NCBI GenBank assembly: GCA_013115125.1
Contig: JABANN010000094.1
Location: 1-64,000 of the forward strand
Direction of reading: 5' to 3'
Origin: Perkinsus olseni
Taxonomy: Eukaryota > Perkinsozoa > Perkinsida
Length of the DNA: 64,000 nt
The position numbers and the translations under genes were made by a program. Positions 44,951 to 56,279 of the stretch are shown here, piece after piece; positions within the stretch are counted from its first letter, which is position 1, and each line of letters opens with the position of its first letter. The notes beneath the pieces are model-generated. The model worked only from the letters and a program-made list of their open reading frames with translations. It searched no databases and was not told the origin of the DNA.

Positions 44951-45754
44951 TCATCCAAGACTGCAGTCTCGAGAAACGAGGATCATCTTGATGCCGAACG
45001 AGGTGGAAATGCCAATGATACTGAAGCACTTCGTGCGGGTCACCACTATGCGGCGAAGAGATCCCCCTCTTATCCCCCTTATTACTTGCAGGGGGTCAGG
45101 CAAGAAGGTGAAGATGGCGCATCTGACCGCGCATTCCCTAGCCGTCCAGTCCAGCTCCTGCATTAGTTCCCCCATGGACCTGATTCTGAGTAGACTGATG
45201 ACCCATATGAAGTCATGGACTGCCACTGTGGCCAGGGAGTAGAGCAAGACCACAGCTAGCAACGCGTTTGTGATGAATAAAGGGAAAACATACGGTAGGA
45301 GCTGGAAGTGCGGGGCCAGCAGTACCCCCGGCCAGTACCATGCCGGATGGAAGGAGATCTCGGGAATCGTCCAGTGAGGGGACACTTCAATCAGCGGTAA
45401 GATGGTGTCCTCGTACTCAAAAAGGAAGAGGTATATGAAGTGACTCCGTAGGCAAGGCAGCAAGTATATTAACCTCAGAATCTTCCGCCGGCCCGGACCC
45501 GTCAGCCACCCGCTGGTGCCATTGATGTACCAAAGCTCAATGCCGTGGGACTGCAGCGCGTCCGAAATCACCTGGTACACGGCTGAGTTGCGATGGTCCT
45601 GGTAGCCGTAGAAGTCAACCCCTCCTGGGCCAGCGAAGGCAAGGCTTGGAGTGACCAGTACCGAGGGGAAGGCAAGGAGGAGAAGGATGCTCCATAGGCT
45701 GGCCATTAACCATACCGCTGTCAACGCAGAGCGGCTACTTCCATTAACACTCAA
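44951..45754 (-). CDS. multi-span membrane protein, unknown (possibly 5' part of the RING gene)
   Basis: Starts MSVNGSSRSALTAVWLMASL, with a signal-anchor helix (WSILLLLAFPSVLVTPSLAF), then a lumenal segment containing HGIELWYINGTSGWLTGPG (one NGT site). Further hydrophobic stretches occur: IYLLPCLRSHFIYLFLFEYE, YVFPLFITNALLAVVLLYSL, VHDFIWVISLLRI. No family recognised. The frame ends at 44951, 230 bases before the RING frame begins; a donor near the end of this frame and an acceptor before the RING frame would make a single RING membrane protein. The start lies only 44 bp from the stop of the upstream cytochrome-b5 reductase gene. Confidence 0.55.
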   Translation of the reverse strand: MSVNGSSRSALTAVWLMASLWSILLLLAFPSVLVTPSLAFAGPGGVDFYGYQDHRNSAVYQVISDALQSHGIELWYINGTSGWLTGPGRRKILRLIYLLPCLRSHFIYLFLFEYEDTILPLIEVSPHWTIPEISFHPAWYWPGVLLAPHFQLLPYVFPLFITNALLAVVLLYSLATVAVHDFIWVISLLRIRSMGELMQELDWTARECAVRCAIFTFLPDPLQVIRGIRGGSLRRIVVTRTKCFSIIGISTSFGIKMILVSRDCSLG

Positions 45755-45797
45755 GTACGCAAGGAAAGGGGGGGGGGGCTGAAACAGCGGGAACGGT

Positions 45798-47050
<1,253 letters not shown>

Positions 47051-47755
47051 CTAGATCAACACAAGCCCGGTGAGGATTGAAATAGACTTCGCGACTGACG
47101 ATGATGACATATGACAGTTGCAATACCTTCAAAAGTAATATGCCGCTGTGTCACAAGGGACATCGTCCTCTTCAAAAGCGAACGACTACAACAATGAAAC
47201 CTGAGCTTTTTGAGCTCTTCCACGATTCGTGCTGCACGAAGGAGGACGCTTAGGAGACTTCAATGTCACGCCGCCGCTCAGTTGGCATACAGTATATAAT
47301 ACCGTCTTTTTGTTGCGTGAAAGAGGCACCGTTTTGGATTGCGCTTTATCGAATACACTACTGATCCGAAGACGCTTTTCCCCCTCATGAACCAACGGAA
47401 TGATGATCCCAATGGAACCGACAATGGTTCACAACCTAGTACAATACTTGCTGCTGTTACAGTTTAAGATATAATGATCGAACCAATGATAATAATGCAT
47501 AAGTATGTTACAAAAACTGCGACGACGATGACGACGACTACGGCGGTGCTCAACGACATCACACAAACAACCGTGTACAATGATGTTGACTCTGGTCATT
47601 GCTAGCGAAAAATACTTCTAACGACAACGTTAGAGTACCGCAGCAGCGGAGGGGTTAGAGAAATTGTCAGACCGGCCGCCGGCCTCGAAGGAGGAATGAC
47701 AGCTCACGAGGAGTCCAATCAGCCACCGATACTAAGAGTTAAGTTGATGCACACT
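47051..47755. other. intergenic, nothing recognised
   Basis: About 700 bases between the bZIP gene stop and the reductase start. A run of GAC/GAT-like triplets at 47519-47550 is the only feature. A+T-rich. Confidence 0.5.
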
Positions 47756-48745
47756 TTAGACAGCTGAACCACTGGTAATAACATGGCTCTGTTCTCTTGA
47801 TAATGGCATCACGGAGGAAGTCCACAGATCTACACCAGAATTGCCCTTATTGTTGTTGTTAAGGTCACCAAACGAGATTGCTGAGGTATCCGTGGAAGTG
47901 TTGGTTTTGGCACCGCTCAGGTCGTCCACCTCGCTCATCCCACGTTCATCTTGTTGAAGTAGACCAACAGCTGGTAGAGCTGGAAGACTCGAAATACCCT
48001 CGACAACTCCACGGGTAGCAAACGAGGGCATTTGAGCAATCCCCGTATTAGATGAAATTATCGTCGGTTCCCCAAATGCGTGTCGATCTCCCTGAATTGT
48101 GTTGTAGGTTCCCTGCATCGGCCCCGAAATGAGCGCCATCGGCGAGGGCCTATCAGTGGTAGTAGCGTTCTCGTATTTGGCGAGACGTCTCCGCAGCTCA
48201 TTACGCTCCATGAGAATGTCAGCCAGCTGCTTCCTCGCCACTTCCAGAGCCGTCCGAGTCGCCCTGAGCTGCGTTTCGTATGCAGTCGACTCCAGCTTTC
48301 GCTTTTCCCTAACCCTATGCGCCGACTCTCTGTTCAATTGGCGCTTCCGGGCGCGCTTCAGAGCGACGAGCTGCTCCCGCGGCATGTTAGAATCATAAAC
48401 CATACGTACTCGCCTCCCTGGAAAGTCATGAAAGGGCATCTGCTCCCGCAAGAAGGACTCCTCCCCTAAACCAGACATGCCAGCCCCGCCAGCTATCATC
48501 CCATGGCCCGAAGAGCTAGAAGATCGCGACGACGCACCCATCACAGTGGAAGACATACCGCCGCTCACCACGGGGAAAGAGAAGTCGAAAGACATGACTT
48601 GGTAAAATGGCAACTTACAATGGACACGCGTGTGAACAAAAATCTCATTCGCGCTCGCCAGTCTAATCGATTTGCGCGCGATGTATGGGACATGTAGCAC
48701 TCTAAAAGCGGCACTTCCCTTTAACACAGTGAGAGTAAACCTCAT
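47756..48745 (-). CDS. bZIP transcription factor-like protein
   Basis: A single exon of 329 codons. The basic region KRARKRQLNRESAHRVREKR contains the bZIP signature N-x7-R (N..R in NRESAHRVR), followed by a helical zipper with heptad hydrophobics (YETQLRATRTALEVARKQLA, ERNELRRRLAKYE). N-terminal to it is a Ser/Gly-rich segment (SSRSSSSSGHG). The C-terminal third is low-complexity with an Asn/Ser-rich end. The first 50 residues from the ATG at 48745 are unlike a nuclear factor; an internal ATG at 48595 (MSFDFSFPVVSGG) may be the real start. bZIP factors are rare in alveolates, so DNA targets cannot be guessed. Confidence 0.75.
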   Translation of the reverse strand: MRFTLTVLKGSAAFRVLHVPYIARKSIRLASANEIFVHTRVHCKLPFYQVMSFDFSFPVVSGGMSSTVMGASSRSSSSSGHGMIAGGAGMSGLGEESFLREQMPFHDFPGRRVRMVYDSNMPREQLVALKRARKRQLNRESAHRVREKRKLESTAYETQLRATRTALEVARKQLADILMERNELRRRLAKYENATTTDRPSPMALISGPMQGTYNTIQGDRHAFGEPTIISSNTGIAQMPSFATRGVVEGISSLPALPAVGLLQQDERGMSEVDDLSGAKTNTSTDTSAISFGDLNNNNKGNSGVDLWTSSVMPLSREQSHVITSGSAV

Positions 48746-49007
48746 GGTGTAAGGCCCACTACTTCAACCATTAAGTCTCATCGCAATAACGGAAAACACT
48801 TTCTGCGTCATGAGGGTACGAAGCACTGTAGGAATTCCGTAGGGCTTGTCTACGTAAGTGTTTGTCCCTATTGATGCTCGATCAGTTAGTTAGGTATAGA
48901 TTGTCCCCCTCTGTAAATGCGTGCAGATGGTCTCCTGTGCTAGCGAGCTAGCGTGGGATGTTCTACTTATCATGAGCCTCGAGTATTGGGCGTCGGTAGC
49001 TCTTAAG

Positions 49008-49029
49008 TCCGTAGCCATCTTGGCTCAAG
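49008..49029 (+). ncRNA. spliced-leader (SL) RNA exon, dinoflagellate/Perkinsus type
   Basis: The 22 bases begin TCCGTAGCC and end GGCTCAAG, matching the known 22-nt leader DCCGUAGCCAU-Y-UUGGCUCAAG of Perkinsus and dinoflagellates at every position (T fits D; C at the variable U/C site). The next bases are GT, as required for the donor of an SL RNA. It lies in the gap between the bZIP and PIG-S genes on the opposite strand. An AG immediately precedes it, so it could instead be a relic of an SL copied back from cDNA. The full SL RNA 3' end could not be placed. Confidence 0.75.
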
Positions 49030-49286
49030 GTCTCAGTGTACGTTCGGTTGACGCATCTCTTTAGCTATGTCGGGTCGTGTTGACTCCAGTAACCATCCAG
49101 AGGCATCGAACAGCAACATAGTGGCGACACCGGCAGGATCTACTAGCCTCCAGAGTCTGAAGTCCGCCCGAAGAACGGCGAAAGAGAGAGGCATCGAACA
49201 GCAAAATCCCCTTCGTCCAACTACGCATACCAACACCACTCAGGGCTGCAGAGAAAACAAATGCAACTTCGTAGCAAATCATCGAC

Positions 49287-51530
49287 CTAATCAACCTTCT
49301 CGTGGACCTGTCCCGTCCTACTCCGAGACTTCCGCCAGAGACGGAATTCTTGCAAAAGATTAACGAGTATTGGAATCAACAGTGGCGCCGCGACCGGCAA
49401 GTAGACAGCCAGAGTGAACTCCTCGCTGAAGTAGCTCCTTGCGGATATGCTGTCGTCCAACAGAAGGTCAACACTTTCCTCGTAGCTCTCCCTAGCCATC
49501 TCCAATGCTCGACGAGTATCATTCAGCATAACCTGACAACCGCCAGTATGGCCCAGAATTTTCATCAGAACCAGTGAGGGATGTTTCTGACGAGAGACAC
49601 TGGAAGCTCTCGGAGAGGCGCAAATCGAAACCAATGGTTTGGTCTCGGGAATGATAAACTAAATTCCTCCCAAGCGTGGCGTTACTAAGTCCGTGTCGAT
49701 GTTCTTCGCAGCCGCTGTGGCTCGACTTGCGATATCCTCGGACACCGCCACTTGAGGGAGGCTCTCCACCAGATCATTAAGCTGTTTCAACGTGCCACGG
49801 GCCGCAGAGCGGTAGTAGATGATAGCTTCTCGCACCAGCTCGAAGAACTCGGGCACGGTCAAGCCGAGAATCGGGTCAGAGCACAACCAACCAACTGCTT
49901 CGTTGCAAGAGGGCACGGGTTCGAATCCCAGGTACGCCCTCAAGTGGGCATGCCACATCCCCGCAGCATAGCCGTATTCGGTCATGGAGGGCACGAAGGC
50001 TACGACACCCCAGCCGGGGACGCCCACACTCGACTTGTCCTCTGCCCCCGCTGTTACCGACATGTTATCGGGCGCTACATAAGCAGCCAGACTGAATGGA
50101 AGAACAAAACCGAGGGCATGCTTCCGAGCAAGTGCCGCAGCTGAGCATAGCGAACATCACGAGCGCAAACTCCCCCGCTCACTGTATCGTATGCGGCAGC
50201 TTCCTATAGCCACGTCTGAGAGTTTCAGGCCTGCCCCAGTGGCTCGCCTCAGCGAGTAGCTGTCGGAGCTGCTTGGTAGTCCTCATTCTATAGCCGCCAT
50301 CTTGCCTGCTTCGAGAATCCCTGGGCAAGACCGCTCCGTGGGCCACCTGTGAGTCCATCTCGATATCGAATACCTGCGAAGGAAGGAACCTTATTTCACT
50401 ACTCAAAACGCCTGGTTGTACTTGTTGTAGGAAACCGCGAACAAACGGCCGCATAAAGGCGTCGAATACGTCATTTCCGAAGTCCCAATGGGCTCTCGCA
50501 GAACTCGCTGCATCGCTCACCAGCAAGAACGTGAGTTGTTGCCTGACACAACCAATACGAGCCAAGGCTGGCCAGTCGGGCGTGACCACCTGGGGTTAGA
50601 CAAAGCAGAGGCCAACGACTCTCGGGAGCTGGCCGCCCGCTCCGGAAACCATACAGTCCTGTAAAGCCACTCAACGCCGAACTGATGGTCACGTGCGTCA
50701 ACAATCCTGACATAGGAACAGAATGCGTACAGACGTAGAGGAACACGCATGCTGAACCAAAATGTGGACTATATTTTTAGAGCCTCTAACCGAGGAATAC
50801 AGTCCAGACCTCGCTTCAACACGCATCCCCGAAAGCGGATGAGACAATAGCCGACCTACGCAAGATTGTCCAGGACAACCGGTCTCCTCGGGGAGGTCAC
50901 TCCGCTAGAGGAATAAGTGAAGATGTGGTAGCGAAGGCCGTCAGCTAGCTTGGCCGATCGTCCCGAAACCACCGTGGTTACGTCGCGCAGAGCAGCAGTG
51001 CAGTTCGAAGAAAGACTGTTGACGGCACAATCTGGCAGAGGAGGGTCAACGCCCAGCTATTGGCGCCCGGGCAAAAACAGGCACGGAAGCTTCATGGTCG
51101 CACCGGCCGCCTTGAGAGCCACTTGATGTCCTCTATCGTAACAGCTATCCACGACTGAGACTTCGAAGGGGCCTCCGAGGGCCGGCACTGGAAGGCTCAC
51201 TACGCTCTGGTCTAGGGAACACGAATGTATCTACAACAACAGTACGGCAACGACATGAAAAAAAAACAGAGGACAACGGTCACCGGTCGAACAGGGGAAG
51301 AGGCCGAGTAGCGCTGAGAGACTTACCAAAACCACAGGCCAGTGTACATCATCATCTCTCCCCAGGTCAACATCGGGCAGAGGGTGCCTCTCCACTGCTT
51401 GCAGCCACGCCCACACCAAGGCGCTGATCGTTATGATGACGCCGTACGCTATTTGCGCCTTATGACGACCCTTCAACCTCATAGGGCACATCGGCCTGGT
51501 CCCTAAACAACAACAACTGCACGACTTCAT
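49287..51530 (-). CDS. PIGS: GPI transamidase subunit PIG-S
   Basis: ER membrane subunit of the complex that attaches GPI anchors. The N-terminal exon has KGRHKAQIAYGVIITISAL (first transmembrane helix) and WLQAVERHPLPDVDL; the start is at 51530 or 51482. Later exons give ARAHWDFGNDVFDAFMRPFV, matching the PIG-S pattern of WDI..V..YV.PFL, then WGVVAFVPSMTEYGYAA, HAHLRAYLGFEPVPSC, VREAIIYYRSAARGTLKQLN, a helix with RRALEMARESYEESVDLLLD, and the terminal FTLAVYLPVAAPLLIPILVN, LLQEFRLWRKSRSR, like the second membrane helix and WRK tail of human PIG-S. It ends at 49287. Several exons between 51230 and 50600 were not fully resolved. A GPI transamidase fits the presence of GPI-like proteins in this window. 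Confidence 0.8.
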
Positions 51531-52043
51531 CACTAGGGCGACAACATCTTTGATTTTCCCGAGCAACAACAACACCGCCTCTCATGCGGCATCGATGCTT
51601 TTGAATACGAAGCGGCAGCGGCGAAGAAGCTGCACGAGCTGCGGCTACGCCGTTCTCAGAGGGGTCACGACAGAATCAAATTGAAGCAATGACCTAGGCG
51701 CTGTAGAGTCACCAGGCGTCCTCTATAGTATAGATATAGTACAGAGTCTTTACACAGACACCACTGGAAGGCGTAGGTATCATCTGAAAACCTGCTGGGC
51801 CTCGCGAGTCAGGAAATATAACGTCATTGGACTTCCACCACTCAGAAGTAGCGGAAACCCTTCGACACGATAGGTCCCTCATTGACTCCACTGACGCAAG
51901 ACGCTTGAAGCGAAGAGGCTGAACAACAGAGGCTGGGGTGGCCTGTACGCACATCGCGTACAGATCACCGCGTCCTCATACGAGTTCGATGTTCTCACTC
52001 CTGCTGGTTCATGCGGGACGGGCTTGGGTTGCCAAGGAAACTC
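51531..52043. other. intergenic or unresolved 3' exon
   Basis: Upstream of PIG-S. A minus-strand frame of 81 codons at 51709-51954 (containing RDLSCRRVSATSEWWKSNDV) might be a last exon of the primase-like gene but has no confirmed link. Otherwise nothing. Confidence 0.4.
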
Positions 52044-52460
52044 TCAGAGGTCCACCCTAACGTGCCGTCCGCTTTTCGTACCTGAGAGAAAACTGTCATG
52101 GCAAATCAACACGGGAGGGAAGAGTAAGATTCCAAGGACTCGGGCCCTCAACAAACTGGATGAACTCACTTTGATCCAGCCCGACGGGTCGACTTCTTCC
52201 ACACGAACGAGCTCACCCGCCTTGAGCTCAGCCTGCACACCGTAGCGAGCCAGCAACATGACCTCAATATCCTCCTCACCGACCTCATCGCCCGAAGTTT
52301 TGTCGCAGTCTTCCAGCACTCCTTGATTTCAAACAAACCTTCATCCTGTGAGAGGCCAGGTTGCTCACTCTCGCTCAATTCGGCTCCTTTAGAACTCCCT
52401 GAAATCCATCATCCATGGCTTCGGAGGCTTGCCGGTCTTCTAAAGCCTCCCTACTCACCC

Positions 52461-52532
52461 GCTTCAGACGCTTCAGACGCTTCAGACGCTTCAGACGCTT
52501 CAGACGCTTCAGACGCTTCAGACGCTTCAGAC
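52461..52532 (+). repeat. 9-bp minisatellite
   Basis: Eight perfect units of GCTTCAGAC. On the minus strand they read Ser-Glu-Ala repeats in the coding frame of the primase-like paralogue. The other paralogue has a single unit at the same place (about 56639), so the array expanded after the duplication. Confidence 0.9.
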
Positions 52533-53962
52533 GGTTCGATACGGCGGGTCTTCAGCTTACTCGAGGGACCCGTGACGAGGTCAATGAGAATATCCATCCA
52601 CGTCTCGTCGACCGCCATAACGTCAATTTTCCCTGAGCATTCCCAAACCCCATCCACAGTGACTGAGGTAGCTACCGCCTACTGGTCTCGGGAAAATATT
52701 GAATAACGCCCTGATTCCCGCTCGGCCTCCAGGATATCGAACGGGTCTCGATGTGATCTTCCCACTTGCCCGTATCAAATACCGTCAACCACGTCTTAAA
52801 CTGCTCAGCAGTGACAGGTTCCGTGCATTCGAAGTACCTGTTCACGGATACCCCCATCCGCCTCTCACCGCCATACGGACAATATCACTTACGCACACTC
52901 CCTCATCTTCCCATCACCTCCGGCAACGGTCGTGTCTCCCCTCAGATGAGATCTTCTGCTTTTGAAAGCGTCCTGATTCTGTGGGTTCACGTCCACACAG
53001 CTCCCGCCGGGTCCCGTTCGGGTAACCCGCGAGGCCATAGTGTTCGGAGGGTCCCAGCGAGTAAGGCTGCGCAAAGTACCGTTCATTGAGCAGCACGACG
53101 AAAGCCTCACCCACTGCGACCCCGAGAAAATGCGCTGAAGAAAAAACCCAAATCAATGGTCCTCGACTACCCAGGCGTATCTATGACACATATTCTGGCA
53201 AGAAGCCATTAGTAGCACAGAATGCTGCGTCAAGAGTCAGAAAATCCGCACCCGTTGCGATGAATGATCTCACAAGACTACTCGGAGTAATGAGAAGGCG
53301 CCCAATGCGATGAGACGACCATTGGCGTTGCGAAATTCCACAGCTAAGCCAAGATTCATGGGGTATTTTCAAACTAACCACGTGCCTTCTACGGTACTCA
53401 GGCAAGCCACCTCCCTTAGCGAGGTTCCCCCGGATAACCAGTACTACTTTGGACCAACTGAGCTCTAACTTATCTCTTCTGTACACCAGCATGCCCTCTG
53501 GCTTCAGTGGACGTCCTTCAGGCTTAACCAGCGGCGGCCTGGACTGCTTATCGCAGTAGCACAGACGGTTGCCGAACCTGACCGCCCGACGTGGATAAAT
53601 CTTTTGAGGCTACGACAATACGACTAATTAGCCATCAGCCCCCCTTCATGTGGAGGACACCAGCTCAAGCACCTACCTGTTATTGATACTCGTATCGTCG
53701 ATAACATTACGGAATCTATTCTCCGGAGAGAGGCTTAAGAGGTTATCAGCCAATTGAGCAATGAAGGGATCGTACGATGAGCTGTCTCTGACAGTTGCAA
53801 CCCGCAGCTTTTGCACAACATGAGTACCTGTGAAGCACTTGATTCGAGGACGCATCCGCTCGAGATTCCGTCGTTTGATAGAGCTAAAGGTGAAGTTGTA
53901 CGCGGTGAGGATTGTTCGGGACAATGACATCTCGTAGAAGTCACATCCGTCCAGGCTTGATC

Positions 53963-54061
53963 CGTACAGTTTCCAGACATACAGTTTTGAGCCATACAGT
54001 GACAACTCGTACAGTATCCAGTGGTACACTTTCAACCCATACGGCGATAACTCGTACACTG
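53963..54061 (+). repeat. 15-bp minisatellite, degenerate
   Basis: Six and a half units of 15 bp, consensus about CRTACAGTNNCNACN (first unit CGTACAGTTTCCAGA, second CATACAGTTTTGAGC). It lies in the broken primase-like paralogue, at a place where the other copy has no repeat. The units have diverged, so the array is not recent. Confidence 0.75.
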
Positions 54062-54897
54062 TACGAGAGGTCGTACGATGTAGGGCCTCTTGCGCCGCGG
54101 ACTGTAGGATTACGTATTCTTGCCGCTCGCTCCTTGTTGACGATTATAGAGCGGAACACGAGGTGGAAGGAGACCTTGAAAGACCCCGAGTCCCGGCTGT
54201 ACCCACTAGCCGAGAAGAGAGACGCGCGGATTTTCGCCTTCCGGGGGAATACCTGAAATATCGGTACTCATTCGATATGAACGGACTGGACCTATGGGAA
54301 AACTCTAAGACACGCCACCACCGTATCCAGTTCGAAGCTACCCCATTGGGGTAACCCCAACCACAACCTATCTAAACCTGAGTCTCGAAATTCCGCGCAG
54401 TGGCTCAGCAGACTTACCGGAGATAGATTCCTGAGTATGAACTAGTAAGCATGATACGGTCTCCACCCTTGACTCAAGGGACCTACTTGTCTTCCGCGAT
54501 CTCAGCTTCTCTGAGGAAGGAGGATATCTGCTCCAGCACGCCCTCGTCCACATTAGCAAGGATCTGACATCATCAGGATTCACAGGTAGTGCAACCTCCT
54601 CGGGAGTGAAAACAAGACGCGACTATGGTGAGTGTTCCCCACAACCGTCTACACCATTATAAGTAGCATGGACACGACTATCGAAACGACATCGAGCTTA
54701 AAGGCGGCCCCGCTGATGCAGCTCAAACCTTCACAGAAGAAAGACTTTACAGATTGTCGAAGCCACGAGAGCGATCAGTCGACGAAGCAGGAGCGACTGA
54801 CGATGAGATTGAGGCCCACTTGATCAGCTCTGTCGTCCTTCAAGCTGTTTCTGAGCTCGACCTTGACGTAGTCGAAGGGTGTGATAGGGCCGTTCAT

Positions 54898-55628
54898 TGT
54901 GGAGTTGGCACGGGAAGGAAGAGAAGAGGCCAGTGGAAAAGGTAAAAACGGCGTAGGTATCCAGCCCTGGCATGATAGAGTGCTAGGAGCTCGATGACAC
55001 CGATGCCATTCAGAGCCATGAGCACCCACTCGAGAGACAGGGTGATAAGTGGAGAGGAGAACAGAGTCGGAAGCCAGCAGCTCATTCATTGGAGGATCCG
55101 GAGACAGGTGCACCAGAGGCACCGGCACTGGTTCCGAGTAAACGGAGATGGCCATTCCCTAGCTGGGAGTCGCACCAAGGGTGAGCCGACTTGGCGTGTT
55201 GATCAACAACACTTGCCTGGCAAGTCTTGCCATTAAGGCCAGTGCCATCGAGTCGATTCTAGTGACTCCACGCAGATCTCACCCCATCAAACTCCGGCAG
55301 TCTGTCGGCGGCAACTCCCCTAACCCACGCCGATACTAGATTCTCTCATGGACAGCAAGAGCGAGAAGATGCGAAAAGATGCTTCTCTCCGTCATTCCCT
55401 CATTCATCACCCGAATATGAGCCGAGGCAACTTGCGGAGAAGCCGACCGCTATCAAGAGCAGTCCCACTGAGATCGGGACTGCAAAGGCTGTGATCTAGC
55501 TATGTCACTAATCCTAGTCAACGAGAGTTGAAAAGCGATGTACATGTTGGTCGCGCAGGAGTGTCGTTTCTTCCTCTCTACTTCGTTCGCAGGATTCAAC
55601 TTTCGGCTGAACGGTCAGGTTGGCTGTA
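54898..55628. other. intergenic, nothing recognised
   Basis: About 700 bases upstream of the primase-like paralogue 1 on one side and of the plus-strand open frame on the other. Open frames here are short and unsupported. Confidence 0.45.
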
Positions 55629-55631
55629 ATG

Positions 55632-56139
55632 CGTAGATGGCCGGAGAATTTCAGAGAATACCAGCGGTAACGGCCGGACCCAGCTCCGAGCAGTCGCCAC
55701 AGCAGACGGGGCCAGCCCTCGAGGAGTCGAGTGGTGGCTCTTTACAGAAAGGGAGAGTCACTCCTATCGTGCACTCAACGAACGACGTATCTTCGCCGTA
55801 GCACCGCGCACATACAATCTAGATGGTCGGAAGTTTTCCCACTCCTACTGGCAACCCAAGTCGAATCCAAAGGTTTCAATCGACCAGATTAGATTCAAGG
55901 ACAGGAACCGCATATTGACTCAATTGACAAAAGACTGGCTCTACCAACGAGGACGCGATGGTCTGTGCGCACGCGTGCACAGGCCATCGCTACCCTATAC
56001 AACTGATATCCACTCACTCCTCCATGCGATTAGGGTCGGGATTACCGAGGAACTCGGCCGACACCCAACCCGTACTGCCATCCTCTTTGCGGACCTGAAG
56101 GGACAAGTTCTGAAGCTCGAAACGGGCGAAGCGGTATGA
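55632..56139 (+). CDS. open frame of about 168 codons, probable internal/last exon of an unknown gene
   Basis: A plus-strand frame runs from just after a stop at 55629-55631 to TGA at 56139, but its first in-frame ATG is only at 55915. The composition is protein-like: GVEWWLFTERESHSYRALNE, RRIFAVAPRTYNLDGRKFSH, SYWQPKSNPKVSIDQIRF, LTKDWLYQRGRDGLCARVHR, IHSLLHAIRVGITEELGRHP, TAILFADLKGQVLKLETGEA. An acceptor-like TAG at 55634-55636 would start the exon. No family is recognised and no upstream exon was found. It lies between the two primase-like genes, on the other strand. Confidence 0.45.
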
Positions 56140-56279
56140 TACTGAGAATCAGAGTAACTGCTAGTAGCTTAATACTGAGAATCAGAGCGAGAAGTGCCAA
56201 GTTGAAGCTGTAAGCACGAACAATGATTAAACTCATGATGGGTAGAACTACATAATGTAGCCTACATTCACTACTAGCG

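Larger units (their letters stand above)
52044..54897 (-). pseudogene. primase-like (AEP superfamily, C962R-type) gene, paralogue 1, appears broken
   Basis: Minus-strand paralogue of the gene at 56280-59096. Shared landmarks include the first exon (ITPFDYVKVELRNSLKDDRA), the Ser-x-His block (SGSFKVSFHLVF), a Cys/Lys-rich block (RLCYCDKQSRPPLVKPEG) and the C-terminal block with VNRYFECTEPVTAEQF and VDETWMDILIDLVTG. The last two blocks are almost identical in the two copies. Compared with its paralogue this copy appears broken, with at least one break, so I treat it as a fossil. Two minisatellites (52461-52532 and 53963-54061) occur only here. C962R-type primases are known from large DNA viruses and from protist genomes; the origin of this pair is unsettled. 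Confidence 0.5.

Noticed and set aside
49905-49935. GGGTTCGAATCCC, tRNA T-arm-like
   Set aside because: It lies in a coding exon of PIG-S (GFEPVPSC) and there is no acceptor stem or anticodon arm around it.
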